Positions 22,571 through 32,696 of a stretch of 64,000 nucleotides of DNA are shown here, piece by piece (positions within the stretch are counted from its first letter, which is position 1; every line of letters begins with the position of its first letter). This stretch comes from Aquanectria penicillioides (Eukaryota; Ascomycota; Sordariomycetes; Hypocreales; Nectriaceae), in contig PYIU01000010.1 in assembly GCA_003415625.1 (NCBI GenBank), forward strand, positions 558,001-622,000, read 5' to 3'. A program made the translations under genes and the position numbers. A model generated the notes under the pieces. The model was given only the letters and a program-made list of their open reading frames with translations. It ran no database searches and had not been told where the DNA came from.

Positions 22571-24113
22571 ATGGATGAAGCAGCAGCAGTAGCGGCCCTG
22601 TTTCCTTCGGTGACCGACTACACGACTCCGAGGCCAGAAGCCATGACGACTCCATCTCCATCGTCACAGCAGCAGAAGCAGCAACATGAGCCGCTCACTC
22701 CCCAATCACAACCAACTCCACAGCAGCACCAGCACCAGCACCAGCACCAGCACCAGCACCAGCAGCAACAACAATTGAAGCTCCGGTGCAGCTGCGATGC
22801 CTGCGGCCAAGCCAAGGTGTGTAATGAATGCCCAGTTGCCCCTGTCCACTTGGGCCTCGATCCCTCTGTCTTGGCTCTATCTTGGCATCCAGAGACTCCT
22901 CCCCGTCCACTAACGCTTCTGCCCCCTCGCCAAGATCAAGTGCGATCGCGGCCAGCCCGCCTGTGCCCGCTGCGTAGCCCAGGGCTTGAGCTGCGTCTAC
23001 GGCGTGTCCCGCAAGGCCGGCAAGCCTCCGCGCCGTCGCCCGGCTGTTCCCTCGCCGCGCCCGTCACGGGCCGTTGAGCCGGAGACGACGGCATCGCTGG
23101 ACCTCGCGCGCGGCGTCGTCGGCGGCGCCAGCGGCACCGGGAATAGCAGCGTCAACGGCGCCGACGCCGCCAACGACAACAACATCGACATCATGCTCAG
23201 TCTGGCAGACACCGCCATGGCGATTGACTCGCCCTTTTCAGTTTCCGACCCGGCATTCCAGTCCTGGTTCCCCTTTGACAGCCTCGGCAGCCCGGGCGTG
23301 CTCAAGGCCATCTCGTCCGATGGCGACACCAGCATGAGCGGCCACAGCACGACCACGACGGTTTCGACGGCGCCCACCACAGCCTCGGCGCCGGTGCGGC
23401 TCGACTGCACGCGCGAGTCCAAGGACATCATGCGCCGCCTGTACTGTGCCAACCCGTCGGCTCCAATCTCAGACGGCGTGCCGGCGCGCACGCTGGATCT
23501 GGACGCCGTGCTCACCAGGAATCGAGACGTTGTTGGCCGTCTGGCGCTGCTCCTTCGATGTCCCTGTGCGCGCTCACCGCACACGGCCATGCTGTACTCG
23601 TCCATCGTGTCGCGCGTCTTGATGTGGTATCAGCAGGCCGCTTGGGACGAGAATGCACCGCAAAGAGTCCCGTCGCTGTCGCCGTCTCCGCCGACCATGG
23701 GGGTGGGAGCACAAGAAACGGCGTCCTCGTTGTCCAGCAGCGCCACCTTTAAGAACTTCGACTCTGCAGGCGCCGACGACAACAACCGCGTCTCCGTGTT
23801 ACCCACGCCAGTCATGGTCGGCACGTTCCAGAGTGACGACCGCAATCTGCAGACAGCACTGACAAACTGCCTGATCCTCAGCGAGCTGCGCCGCGTGGGC
23901 ACTCTGATAGACTCCTTCATCGCCCTGGGCACCGGCGCGCCTGATTTGCACAACCCGAGCGATCCTTGCCCGGCAGCCGGCGAGTTCAGCGCCGTCGTGG
24001 CTGACGCAAGTTTGTTTGCGAGTCTGGGTGCGTGGCTGCGGACAGAACACAGGCGCATCGTGAGAAAGGCACGGTCAGGTTTATCGGTGCTGGATGAGAA
24101 TCTGAATTATTGA
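22571..24113 (+). CDS. AflR-like Zn2Cys6 transcription factor of the polyketide cluster
   Basis: Exons 22571-22816 and 22935-24113, 513 residues after removal of a 118-bp intron (donor GTGTGT, acceptor AAG). The intron falls inside the zinc cluster, between the second and third Cys. The ATG at 22571 has a good context (GAAGCCATGG); the open frame further upstream has no ATG. A Gln/His-rich tract (about residues 50-70) precedes the cluster CDACGQAKIKC...CARC...C (C-x2-C-x6-C-x6-C-x2-C-x6-C), followed by a basic linker (GKPPRRR). The C-terminal half carries the AflR-family pattern: VLTRNRDVVG, LLRCPCARS, RVLMWYQQAAW and LILSELRRVGTLID. It should activate the neighbouring PKS, P450, MFS and O-methyltransferase genes by binding TCGN5CGA-type sites (family knowledge; regulon here is inference). 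Confidence 0.88.
22607..22617. promoter_or_regulatory. TCGN5CGA palindrome inside the regulator's first codons
   Basis: TCGGTGACCGA is an exact consensus match but lies 36-46 bases downstream of the chosen ATG, within codons for the first residues. It could serve autoregulation if the real transcription start is close, or be a coincidence of coding sequence. Confidence 0.25.
22716..22775 (+). repeat. CAG/CAC trinucleotide repeat encoding a Gln-His tract
   Basis: Alternating CAC and CAG codons, then CAG/CAA codons, inside exon 1 of the AflR-like regulator. It encodes an alternating His-Gln run followed by poly-Gln directly before the zinc cluster, and is prone to length change by slippage. 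Confidence 0.85.
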
Positions 24114-24834
24114 ACTTGGCGGCGTTTTTGGATCAAATCGGGTGCGGCATCTGCACTGGCGATTATTGATGACTATATTTTTGATGATACACTCCAATAT
24201 AAATTTCGGTTTACTACTTTGACGATGTGCATATGCTCGCCATGTTCCGTCTATCCCGCATCACGATTTTCCTCGTGCCTCATTGTAGCCATCCAGACGA
24301 CCATATCCTCATTTCCTCATCGAAGACGCAGGCCCTGAATCATCGCAAGTCCTACCAAAACTATATCAGCGTGATTAACCTTCCGCCAGCTCAACCTCAC
24401 CCTGGCACATCCCCAACAACTCCGGGTCTTTCTCGCGGCCCATTTGGAGGCCCACGGAACTCCCCAACTCGACAGAATGTCGCTGTTCCGCACGGCATAA
24501 TCCAGAAACCCGCAAACATCCCGTCCCCGGGCTTCTCCTCCATTTGCCCCGATCCCCATTCGGCCACCGACCGGGGCGGTGCTGACAGTCCACCCGGTCC
24601 CATTCTTGAGCGGCTTCAGCTGTGGACCATGGCGTCCAACCTTGTTTAAGAATCGCAGCAGCACGGCGAGGAACTTTTTTACTACATGCGCCAATACATA
24701 TTATCCCTCACCCTCAGCTTCAGCTCTCGCTTCTTCGTGGCCTCAAGGTTATCTTTTACCTTCCCCACACGTGCCAACCGATCAACGCCTGTCTTTTGTG
24801 TTTCCCCCTCTGACTCTTGTCTTGTTGTCTCACA
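24114..24834. promoter_or_regulatory. Regulator 3' region and O-methyltransferase promoter
   Basis: A 720-bp region with no gene I can support; open frames near 24230-24690 are Pro/Ser-rich readings of promoter sequence. It contains an exact AflR-type palindrome at 24560-24570 and a pyrimidine-rich leader just before the ATG at 24835. Confidence 0.5.
24560..24570. promoter_or_regulatory. Putative AflR-type binding site TCGGCCACCGA
   Basis: An exact match to TCGN5CGA, 265 bp upstream of the O-methyltransferase start and the only such match I found in this promoter. Confidence 0.5.
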
Positions 24835-26256
24835 ATGCCTGGAAAGCTCGGGGACCACACTGACTCCGGGGCTGTGCCTCCGCCTCCGCCAACTGCCGAG
24901 GCATCTTTCCCCCTGGAAGATCTCGCATGGCGATGTACCAAAAACGCCATAGCTGTGAGTCAGTACCTCTCAGCTCATAGCCTGCCCCAGCCGTCACACG
25001 AGCCCAACGGCCCTGCGAGGACCCTGCCCAAGGACGCCCCGCCGAGCGTTCAGCGGGCGAGGCAGGGCCTCATGGATGCTGCCTTGCAGCTGTTCCAGCT
25101 CGCCGCCGGGCCCAGCGAGTTCATCCCAAATCTTGCTCCGGGCTTCCAGTACGTAGCTTGTCTGGCCTGGCTGCTCCGCTTCGACATCTTCCATCTGGTC
25201 CCTGCCTCCGGGACCATTTCGTACAGCGACCTCGCCGCCAAGGCATCCAAGCGGGCCAATGGCGCTGTTGCGATTCCCGAGACGCGATTGAAGAGCATTA
25301 TCCGCATGGCTATGACCTCGGCCTTGTTCCGTGAACCAGAGCCAAACCGTGTTGGCCACTCGGCGACGTCTGCTTTGTTGGCCACAGATGCAGACGTGCA
25401 CTCGTGGGCTTCGTATCTCTCCACTCGCTCTGCGCCCACGGCGCTGTCCATGACGGCAGCTCACGACCGCTTCACGCCCGAGAGCGTTGCAAAGAACGAG
25501 ACGGCTTATAATGTTGCATTCAATACTGAGCTGCCCTTTTTTGACCACCTCTCGCTGGATCCTGCCAACACGGCCGAGTTTGCTGGCTACATGCGCAATG
25601 TGACCACAAGCACCGGTGTCGATATCAAGCATCTCGTCAACGGCTACCCCTGGGCAGACCTGGGATCAGGCCTCGTGGTTGATGTCGGTGGATCAACAGG
25701 CAACGCAGCCATTGCGCTTGCTCGCTCTTTTCCAGACCTCAAGTTTATCGTCCAAGACCTCCCGGACAACGCCAATGCTGGACGCAAAGCCGCCGAGCAG
25801 AGTCTGCCGCATCACATTCTCTCCCGCGTCACATTCCAGGGCCACGACTTTACCCAGCCGCAGCCCGTTGCCGACGGCAACGTCTACCTCCTCCGCATGA
25901 TCCTGCACGACTGGCCCGACCACGTCGCCATTACGATTCTCAAAAACCTGGTTCCCGTGCTGGCCAGGGGAACAAAGTTGATCATTATGGATACCGTGCT
26001 GCCGACCCCAGGCCAGGTTCCTCGTTCAGTAGAACGCATCGTGCGGGTGCGCGACTTGACCATGATGCAGGTCTTCAACAGCCATGAGCGAGACCTTGAG
26101 CAATGGAGGGCGCTCCTGGCCGCAGCAGACGAAGGGCTGCGGTTGAGGCGGGTCATGGAGCCGTTTGGGAGTGCCATGTCGTTGTTGGAGGTAGAGCTAA
26201 ACAGGGATTTCGAGGAGGCGGAAGAGAAGGAGGATGACTGGGATATTAGTGGATGA
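24835..26256 (+). CDS. SAM-dependent O-methyltransferase (AflP/OmtA-like family)
   Basis: Intronless, 473 residues from the ATG at 24835, which follows a pyrimidine-rich leader. The N-terminal roughly 180 residues form the helical dimerisation region of plant/fungal small-molecule O-methyltransferases. SAM-binding motif I is VVDVGGSTGNA starting near residue 281, followed by IVQDLPD. The catalytic base is His358 in MILHDWPDH, and KLIIMDTVLP follows. The C-terminal tail is strongly acidic (EEAEEKEDDW). At 473 residues it is somewhat longer than the usual 400-420. It presumably methylates a phenolic hydroxyl of the cluster product and is the right-most cluster gene seen. Confidence 0.88.
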   Translation: MPGKLGDHTDSGAVPPPPPTAEASFPLEDLAWRCTKNAIAVSQYLSAHSLPQPSHEPNGPARTLPKDAPPSVQRARQGLMDAALQLFQLAAGPSEFIPNLAPGFQYVACLAWLLRFDIFHLVPASGTISYSDLAAKASKRANGAVAIPETRLKSIIRMAMTSALFREPEPNRVGHSATSALLATDADVHSWASYLSTRSAPTALSMTAAHDRFTPESVAKNETAYNVAFNTELPFFDHLSLDPANTAEFAGYMRNVTTSTGVDIKHLVNGYPWADLGSGLVVDVGGSTGNAAIALARSFPDLKFIVQDLPDNANAGRKAAEQSLPHHILSRVTFQGHDFTQPQPVADGNVYLLRMILHDWPDHVAITILKNLVPVLARGTKLIIMDTVLPTPGQVPRSVERIVRVRDLTMMQVFNSHERDLEQWRALLAAADEGLRLRRVMEPFGSAMSLLEVELNRDFEEAEEKEDDWDISG

Positions 26257-28010
26257 AGAGGATTTTCAATGAGCAAATTTGCCCTATTTTATTGCTTCTG
26301 ATCAAATGGGCGTCTTGGATCTCGCAGATTTCATCTCAACACGAGCGCATCACAAATCCAAATGGGTGTTCTCATCTACGCACTATCCACTCTTTACATG
26401 GAGCTGATGTCAAGGAGCGATTTTTTTTAAACCCAATTTTATATTTGCCCGTTCAGCAATAGAAACAAGCCGATTCCTCTCGCCTTCAAACTTTGTCTTC
26501 AAACTCGGCTACATGTTCAACCTATAATTCACACTCCTCAATGTTTCTAATTTGTTGGTAGGAATGGTCGCCCCAACCAAAAACACACACCCCACCCAGT
26601 ACGGTTAAGTATAGGGTATGCTGACGATGAATTCGTTTGTCAGCATAGCTGAACATCTGCGAACTACTCAATTGTGTGGTAAAGCAACTGATAAGATGCT
26701 TTAAGTGACAAGGCAATGATAAAATAAAGACAAATTGACGGGAAAATCATGTAAAGATAAGAAGACAATAGGCAAAAAAATAAAAATAAAAATTTAACAA
26801 ATACTAATTGATTGGAGAGTTCTGCCTGTCTTCTATCAATCCTGCAGTGGCCCATTTTATCCCTCTCGGCTAAGGTCACAACCACCTTAGTCCACCTTCT
26901 CTTGGCCACCAACACACCAACCCTCCCCCTCCCCTTTAAAGAGCGCAATTCAACCCCATATTATTCACCCTAGACACTAGTTTGCGCCCCTAGAGCTTTC
27001 TCTTAACCAAACTTGCGTTAAACATGTTGAAAGTTGGAGGACCTGTCATGACTCCCAATAACACCTAGCATGCCCAGTTTCTGACGGATGCGATTCTGTA
27101 GTCGGCTCGCGCAACACGTAACTTAGTGCATTCCTCGATATTGTAAAGCTTGTTATAGATGTTTGTTTCGTAGCTAAGAAATACCGGTATTTTAGACTAT
27201 TTTCATATATGTTAGCGGACCGCATGGACGTGTTGTTCAAGTTGCGCACTGTCACCAGGCCAGACTTTAAGGCGCACACAATCAACGGTTCCAGGAATCA
27301 TCTCGCGACGCCTCGCGACTAGATCATACACATTTGATAGTGACTTACTCCTATCCCGCGTCTAGATATTTCACAGATTGTAAAACCACGGGCATTGTTA
27401 GATCCGGTGCCAGGTGTGTTATTCTGGCACTGCTTAAGCTCTTGATCAAGCCGTCTCCCAGCCTCCTCGGAAATGCGAAGCGAATCCCCAACAGACTCAC
27501 AACCAATACCAGCACCAGGGGTTGTTGACTGATTGTTTCTAGGGGGTAGGACGAACGCATAGCCAGAGCGCTGTTGTCTGGGTGTAGCGTTGCCGGCACG
27601 GAACAGTCCGCAGTTTCCATTGCCATTGAGCCAATCACCCCTAGTGCATTCATTTTCCGACTGGCACCGAGCGATTCCTAATCTTGAGCTGAAATTGCAC
27701 AGCCTCTGACTGCAAAATAGCGCCGTAGTCTTTTCTCTTGGGCAGTCATGAGCTTACTCGAGGGCCAATGTTTAATTCACACTCTCGAATCCTTAGCCTA
27801 AATCCAACAAGTGCCTTCGAGCTGTATTGACCATTCCTTTGCATTATCATGTTTGCAACGCGTGAAAATCTTCAACGAAAATGGCCAGTCGTCTTCAGAT
27901 TCCTTTGGAATGTTAGGCAGTTGAAGCTCGAGACCACTTTCCCTTGGCCCGTAGCCGTGGGCCAAAAAAATAAAACCTGGGTAGCAAATTAGCTTAGAGG
28001 ATGTAATTGC
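26257..28010. other. AT-rich region with a possible dead DDE transposase fragment
   Basis: From about 26.3 to 28 kb the base composition drops to A/T-rich, with A-rich runs near 26770, and no intact gene is seen. On the minus strand at about 27285-27046 the translation keeps the spacing of a fungal Harbinger-type DDE transposase (S-x5-IYE then YFLATKQT in place of S-x5-IYE...YYLVADTAF), with the catalytic aspartates lost. That would fit an old, mutated element. Recognition is weak and rests on pattern memory only. Confidence 0.3.
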
Positions 28011-29823
28011 TTAAGGGGCAACGAACAAAAATGGAATCGGGACCAATGATAATGCGATAAATCCCAGAAGACTACAGGCCCAATCTATGCCAAGCTTGTG
28101 AAACACTTTGAAGGTGACAAGATGATTAGCAAGATTCGTTGCCCATGAGCTTTGAACAACATACTTGCAGTGGTAAACATCGGAAATGCGCCAGCTAACA
28201 CGCTTCGCACCACGGTATTTGCAGCGACCGCACTCGCCGAATACACTCGAAACGTGTCTACTAGATAGTTCAAGGCACCCTGGAAGATAGTGACGAACGC
28301 GGTGCCGAGTAAAAACGCCCCAATGCATGGCCCAATCCAGTGAATGTGGCGACTCGAGGTCCATCCAAATAAGAACAGGCTCGTCGTCAGCAGGACGCCA
28401 CCAATCATCATGGGATACAGACGTGCTTCGGGTACCGGTTTGTTGTTGTTTGCCCTGAGCTTTGCAAGATAAAATGTATTGCACCACATGTTGATGGCCG
28501 CTCCAACAATGCAGCCCAGCATCACGGCGATGAACGGCAGTGAGCCCACGACTGCGTTCCAGCCACGCTCCTCTTGGAATTCGATAGGAAAAGCCGTTAA
28601 ACATCTAATTGCGCGGGGAGTCATTATAAAGTCCGGTGATGAGATATTTCTTGAGGGGGGGAGGGGGGGTTGTGACTTACAAATAGATGAGGGCGTAGAC
28701 AAACCCAGCATAGAGGCACATCGCAAAGCAGATGGGAGTCATGAGTAGTCGCATAGGTCGGGTAAGGTATTTTCTCGCCATCTCGCTGAAAGAGGCGTTC
28801 CATTCCTCATGTTTGGCATGCAATGCCCAATTCCCAGTTTCGTATCGCATCTTTCGCGCTTTGGCCACCAACAGCGCACTTGGATAGCTTTCTTCAGTGA
28901 CGAGGATGTTGATACCCAGTGTCACAAACATCATGATCCCCGTCATCTGCTCTCATCAGAACCCCTGTGCAGTTCAAGCATCGGAATAATGGGAAACTCA
29001 CGTATTCAGTCCAGCGCCAGCTGATTCCAGCAGTATACATTGCTCCACCAATAATTGGTGCCAGAGCCGGGCCGCCTAAGACTGACATCTGGTAAACGAC
29101 CATGGCGCCCCCGCGATCCCGCGGCAAGTAAATATCCGCAAGAACACCGCCCATGTTGACGATGGGGGCAGAAGAAAAGAAGGCACCAAAGAACCGTGTT
29201 ATTAGCAGTGTCTGGACATCCTTGGCAGTCGCAGTACCAAAGGCGAAGACTGCACCAAGAAAAAATGGTACAAGGACTGTAAGTCGACGACCATAGCTAT
29301 TTAGATTTAATACATCTTACTTATAGTATGGCTGCAGGTTAAAAACTCACAGCTCGCTCATTGGAGCCCAAAGAAGCGGCCCGAGGCCTAGGCTGGGACA
29401 TGTTAGATTAGAGGCAAGTTCGATGTCCAGAGACATACCCAAACATGAAGAGAGTGGTTCCAAGTGCAGCGATTATCTCGCTAATGTGAAATGCGCTGGT
29501 TAACGGAAGAATTGCGGACGCGTATCTGGACAGAAAAGAGCAATTCGTTAGTGGGAAGTGAATAGATGCTACCCAAGGAAGGGAAGCAGTGCGTACATTG
29601 AAGTCTCCCAGGAAGTACAGCTCGCCAGTAGGCCGTAGCAAATGGTTGTCATCACCTTCTTCCTCTTCGGCCAGTTCAAAGGATGATATGGGTCGTCGGG
29701 GCCGTCGAAGTCTACTATGGTCGAGTCGATGGTTTTGTCATTGGAAATCTCGCGAGTAATTTGTGCTGACCGTGAATTATCTGCATCTCTGAATTCGCCT
29801 GGGGTTTCCTTGTCGGCCATCAT
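28011..29823 (-). CDS. MFS multidrug transporter (DHA1-like, 12-TM), seven exons
   Basis: Exons on the minus strand: 29823-29597, 29525-29439, 29392-29351, 29296-29002, 28946-28681, 28604-28165 and 28105-28011; 483 residues with every junction in phase. Motifs: DPYHPLNWPKRKK before TM1, LGPLLWAPMSELYGRR (motif A region after TM2), GGVLADIYLPRDRG, SWRWTEY and SLLGFIALSLVPIPF at the end. These mark the DHA1 group of fungal multidrug/polyamine-type antiporters. The protein stops right after the last TM segment, where relatives carry a short basic tail, so it may be slightly truncated. It is divergent, across about 380 bp, with the Zn2Cys6 gene at 30204, a frequent transporter-regulator pairing. 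Substrate unknown. Confidence 0.88.
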
Positions 29824-30203
29824 TGTTGAGCACGTGTGTGGTATGGGAGAAGTGATGAAAGTTAAGAGTCGGCAAGAGAACAAGGCGTTGTCAACGAAGT
29901 GACGGATGCTATACCAAGAGTGACCATGGAGGACAGCATGCCGACTCTTTAAATGCGGAATTATCTTATAATCATATTCTTCTTGCTTCACTCTAGTTAG
30001 GAATAGTCATAGTATAGTAATTTACATTCCCTGCAATCATGCTGTCACAGCTCCTCCTTGCCCGTTTCCGCGCCCGATTTCATTCCCGCTTCCGTGCCCG
30101 ATTTTCCGTTTCTCCACTTTTACTCCTCTTCCATGTCCGATATCTCCGTTCCAACCTTTCTCCTCTCATCACAACCATCGAACCATCGGAAAGCATTAAA
30201 GAA
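29824..30203. promoter_or_regulatory. Divergent promoter of the DHA1 MFS and Zn2Cys6 genes
   Basis: A 380-bp AT-rich intergenic region between two divergent genes. No consensus binding site could be assigned with confidence. Confidence 0.45.
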
Positions 30204-32325
30204 ATGGACCGTCCAACTGCAAATGCTTGTAGTTCGTGTGCACGTGCCAAAGTTCGATGCATAAGATCTCGCCTTATGGATGCGAGCCGTGATGAACATT
30301 CCCCGACAAGTCACGCTTGCGACCGGTACGTGTAGTCCGCCTCATCTTGTTCGGGAGCTGACTCTTTGTAGATGTCTGCGATTGAATAAATCATGCGATC
30401 CACAATCAAATGGCCGACGTAAACTACCAGTTCCTCGAACGTCTGTATGATCCATCATAAACGAATTCTTTTCTTGGACTAACATTCCCTGTAGGCGGTT
30501 TGGTCGACTGGAACAACAAGTCGCGATCTTAGCACAGACTATGGCACAACAAACAGAACTACTCTCAGCAGAGCTCACAGAAGGCAATAGTAATAGGCCA
30601 AACTTTATGCCTCAATCAACAGGTAATCAATCAAGCGAAAATCTGTATCGCGAGCATCAGTTACAACCATCACATGTAGCTGATCCTCCTATTGCATCTT
30701 CCATCATACACAGCAACCCGCAACATGAAAGCAACCCATGGCCTATTGACGAAGAAGGTGAACTTCTTCTAGGAATATATCATGAACAACAAAGCATGCA
30801 TTGTCCATTTGTGGTCGTTCCCAAGCAATCCGCATCAGAATTGAGTCAGACCCGGCCAGTGGTTTTCAAGGCCGTCATTATGGCTGCATCATACCAGAAC
30901 CGAGTCCTTCAGAAGCAGCGCGGTAGAGCATTCACAGAAGATTTCAGTAAGAGACTCCTAGTTGACGGAGAAAAGACTCTCGATCTTCTCCAAGGGTTAA
31001 TCATTCATATCGCCTGGTGAGTAAACCCGAAGCGTCGTAGAACTAGAACTGCCAAGATTGATTCACGGGCTCTAAGATACCACGGACATTTGAACCAAAC
31101 TCCGCAAATGAGCAATCTCGTCCAACTCGCTATAGGTGCATTGGCCGATATAGGCTTAAATAAGCCGGGGCATGCGAATGACCGTCGGAAAAAGCTATTC
31201 GATCCCTCAAGATCCGCCTACGGTTTCACACCCAATAATAAACCAATGACCAACGAAGAAAGGCGGGTGCTTTTAGGTTGCTTTTATTATTCTTCACTGT
31301 AAGTGCATTGCCACTGTGGGGGTCATTGATACGCCCAAACATTTTCTATGTCCTGCGACAAGTATTCTGATTCCATCCCTAGGGCGTCATGTTTATTTCG
31401 AAGGATCGATGCGCTAAACTATACGCACCATATGGAAGAATCACTACGGGAATTGTCAACCTCACCAGAGTGTAACGGGGATATTTTACTGGTCCATCTT
31501 GTACGCTTACAACAGCATGTTCAACAAATCATCCGAGTAGGGCCTTACGATGAGCCGCAATATCCACAGCAGCGCATCGCCCCGTTGCTCATCCATCTAA
31601 AATCTCTCGATCGAACACTGTCCGACTTCCAAACCTCTCTTCCAGCGAAATTGAAAGAAAACCGTGAGTATAGGTTGATCTCGCATGTTCCATTACAGAT
31701 AAGAGCTAATTTCAAGCTAGGATTTCTTGAGTTACATATCCATAGCGCACGTATCTTCCTGTTTGAAGTTGCGCTTTACGACGAAGCTTGGCCAGAAAAC
31801 ACCCTCCAAAAACGCCTAGACGCAATGTGGGCTTGCTCAGAGGCTGTACTTGCTTTCTTTAATGTTTTTCTCGCAACCCCAGAAGACTCGTTCTTCGGAT
31901 TTCCCTATGCCATGTGGGGGCAGATGCAAGATGCGTTGCTTATCACGTCGCGAATGTCACTTTTGAATGTTCAAGGGTGGGCCGAGGGGTTGATCAACGA
32001 GGAGGCCCAGCTATGCTTCATCCTCGACAAGCTCATAGAGAAGCTTGGCAAGATAAATAGCCTAGCAAAGGTGCTTTGGCTTACGGACCAGGATGACCCA
32101 CCAATACACCGGTCTCTTAACACGTTCGGCCGCATCAAGCGTTGGTTTGAACAGTATCTAGCATCAAGTCACGGCGGTGCTAACACATTGACGAAACCTG
32201 AACGAGATCTTGAATTTGACCCAGCTAGAACTGAAAATGAACCAACCAGTTGGATTGATGATATTTTCTGGGATCAATTAATGGCAGACTACCCACTTTT
32301 CACGTTTGGAAAAGACTCATGCTAG
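30204..32325 (+). CDS. Zn2Cys6 transcription factor, five exons, splice of exon 3/4 problematic
   Basis: Predicted exons: 30204-30325, 30372-30440, 30495-31016, exon 4 to 31298, and 31383-32325. The zinc cluster is ACSSCARAKVRC in exon 1 and HACDR/CLRLNKSC across intron 1, with an unusually long loop of 19 residues between the third and fourth Cys. A coiled-coil-like segment (FGRLEQQVAILAQTMAQQ) follows, then a helical region like other fungal regulators (LGCFYYSS, FRRIDALNYTHHMEE). The best family-based acceptor for exon 4 (31076) creates a TGA across the junction with the TG of exon 3. An acceptor at 31112 restores the frame but removes 12 residues. Either the latter is used or the gene is broken. 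It probably regulates the adjacent MFS gene. Confidence 0.65.
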
Positions 32326-32696
32326 TTAGTACGACGAGTTAAATAACGGACAATTCACAACTACAATGATCCTCGGGTTTTTTCTTGTCGTATTTGTAAG
32401 CTCAATCAAACTTTAATGTCTTTCAAGCATAAGGTATACGTTGTTTACAATGTGAAGATTCGGCCATGTATGAACTAGCGCAACAATCAAACCACGAGTA
32501 GTCTAATGGAAGTCTGAATGTCATCTCATCATGGTGAGGCAATAGAAATCAAGAAATCACTTCTATGGTAGGATAGGTCAATGGTTAAAACATGTTAGAT
32601 GTTATAAACATCTCACACTTCAAATATTTACATCGTGTCTCAAGTATATACATGAAAGGATGGATGGAATCTGAGGTTTAGCAAATACCAAATCCC
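32326..32696. other. Intergenic region between Zn2Cys6 gene and cellobiohydrolase
   Basis: The two genes converge; AT-rich 3' untranslated sequence only. No gene seen. Confidence 0.5.
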
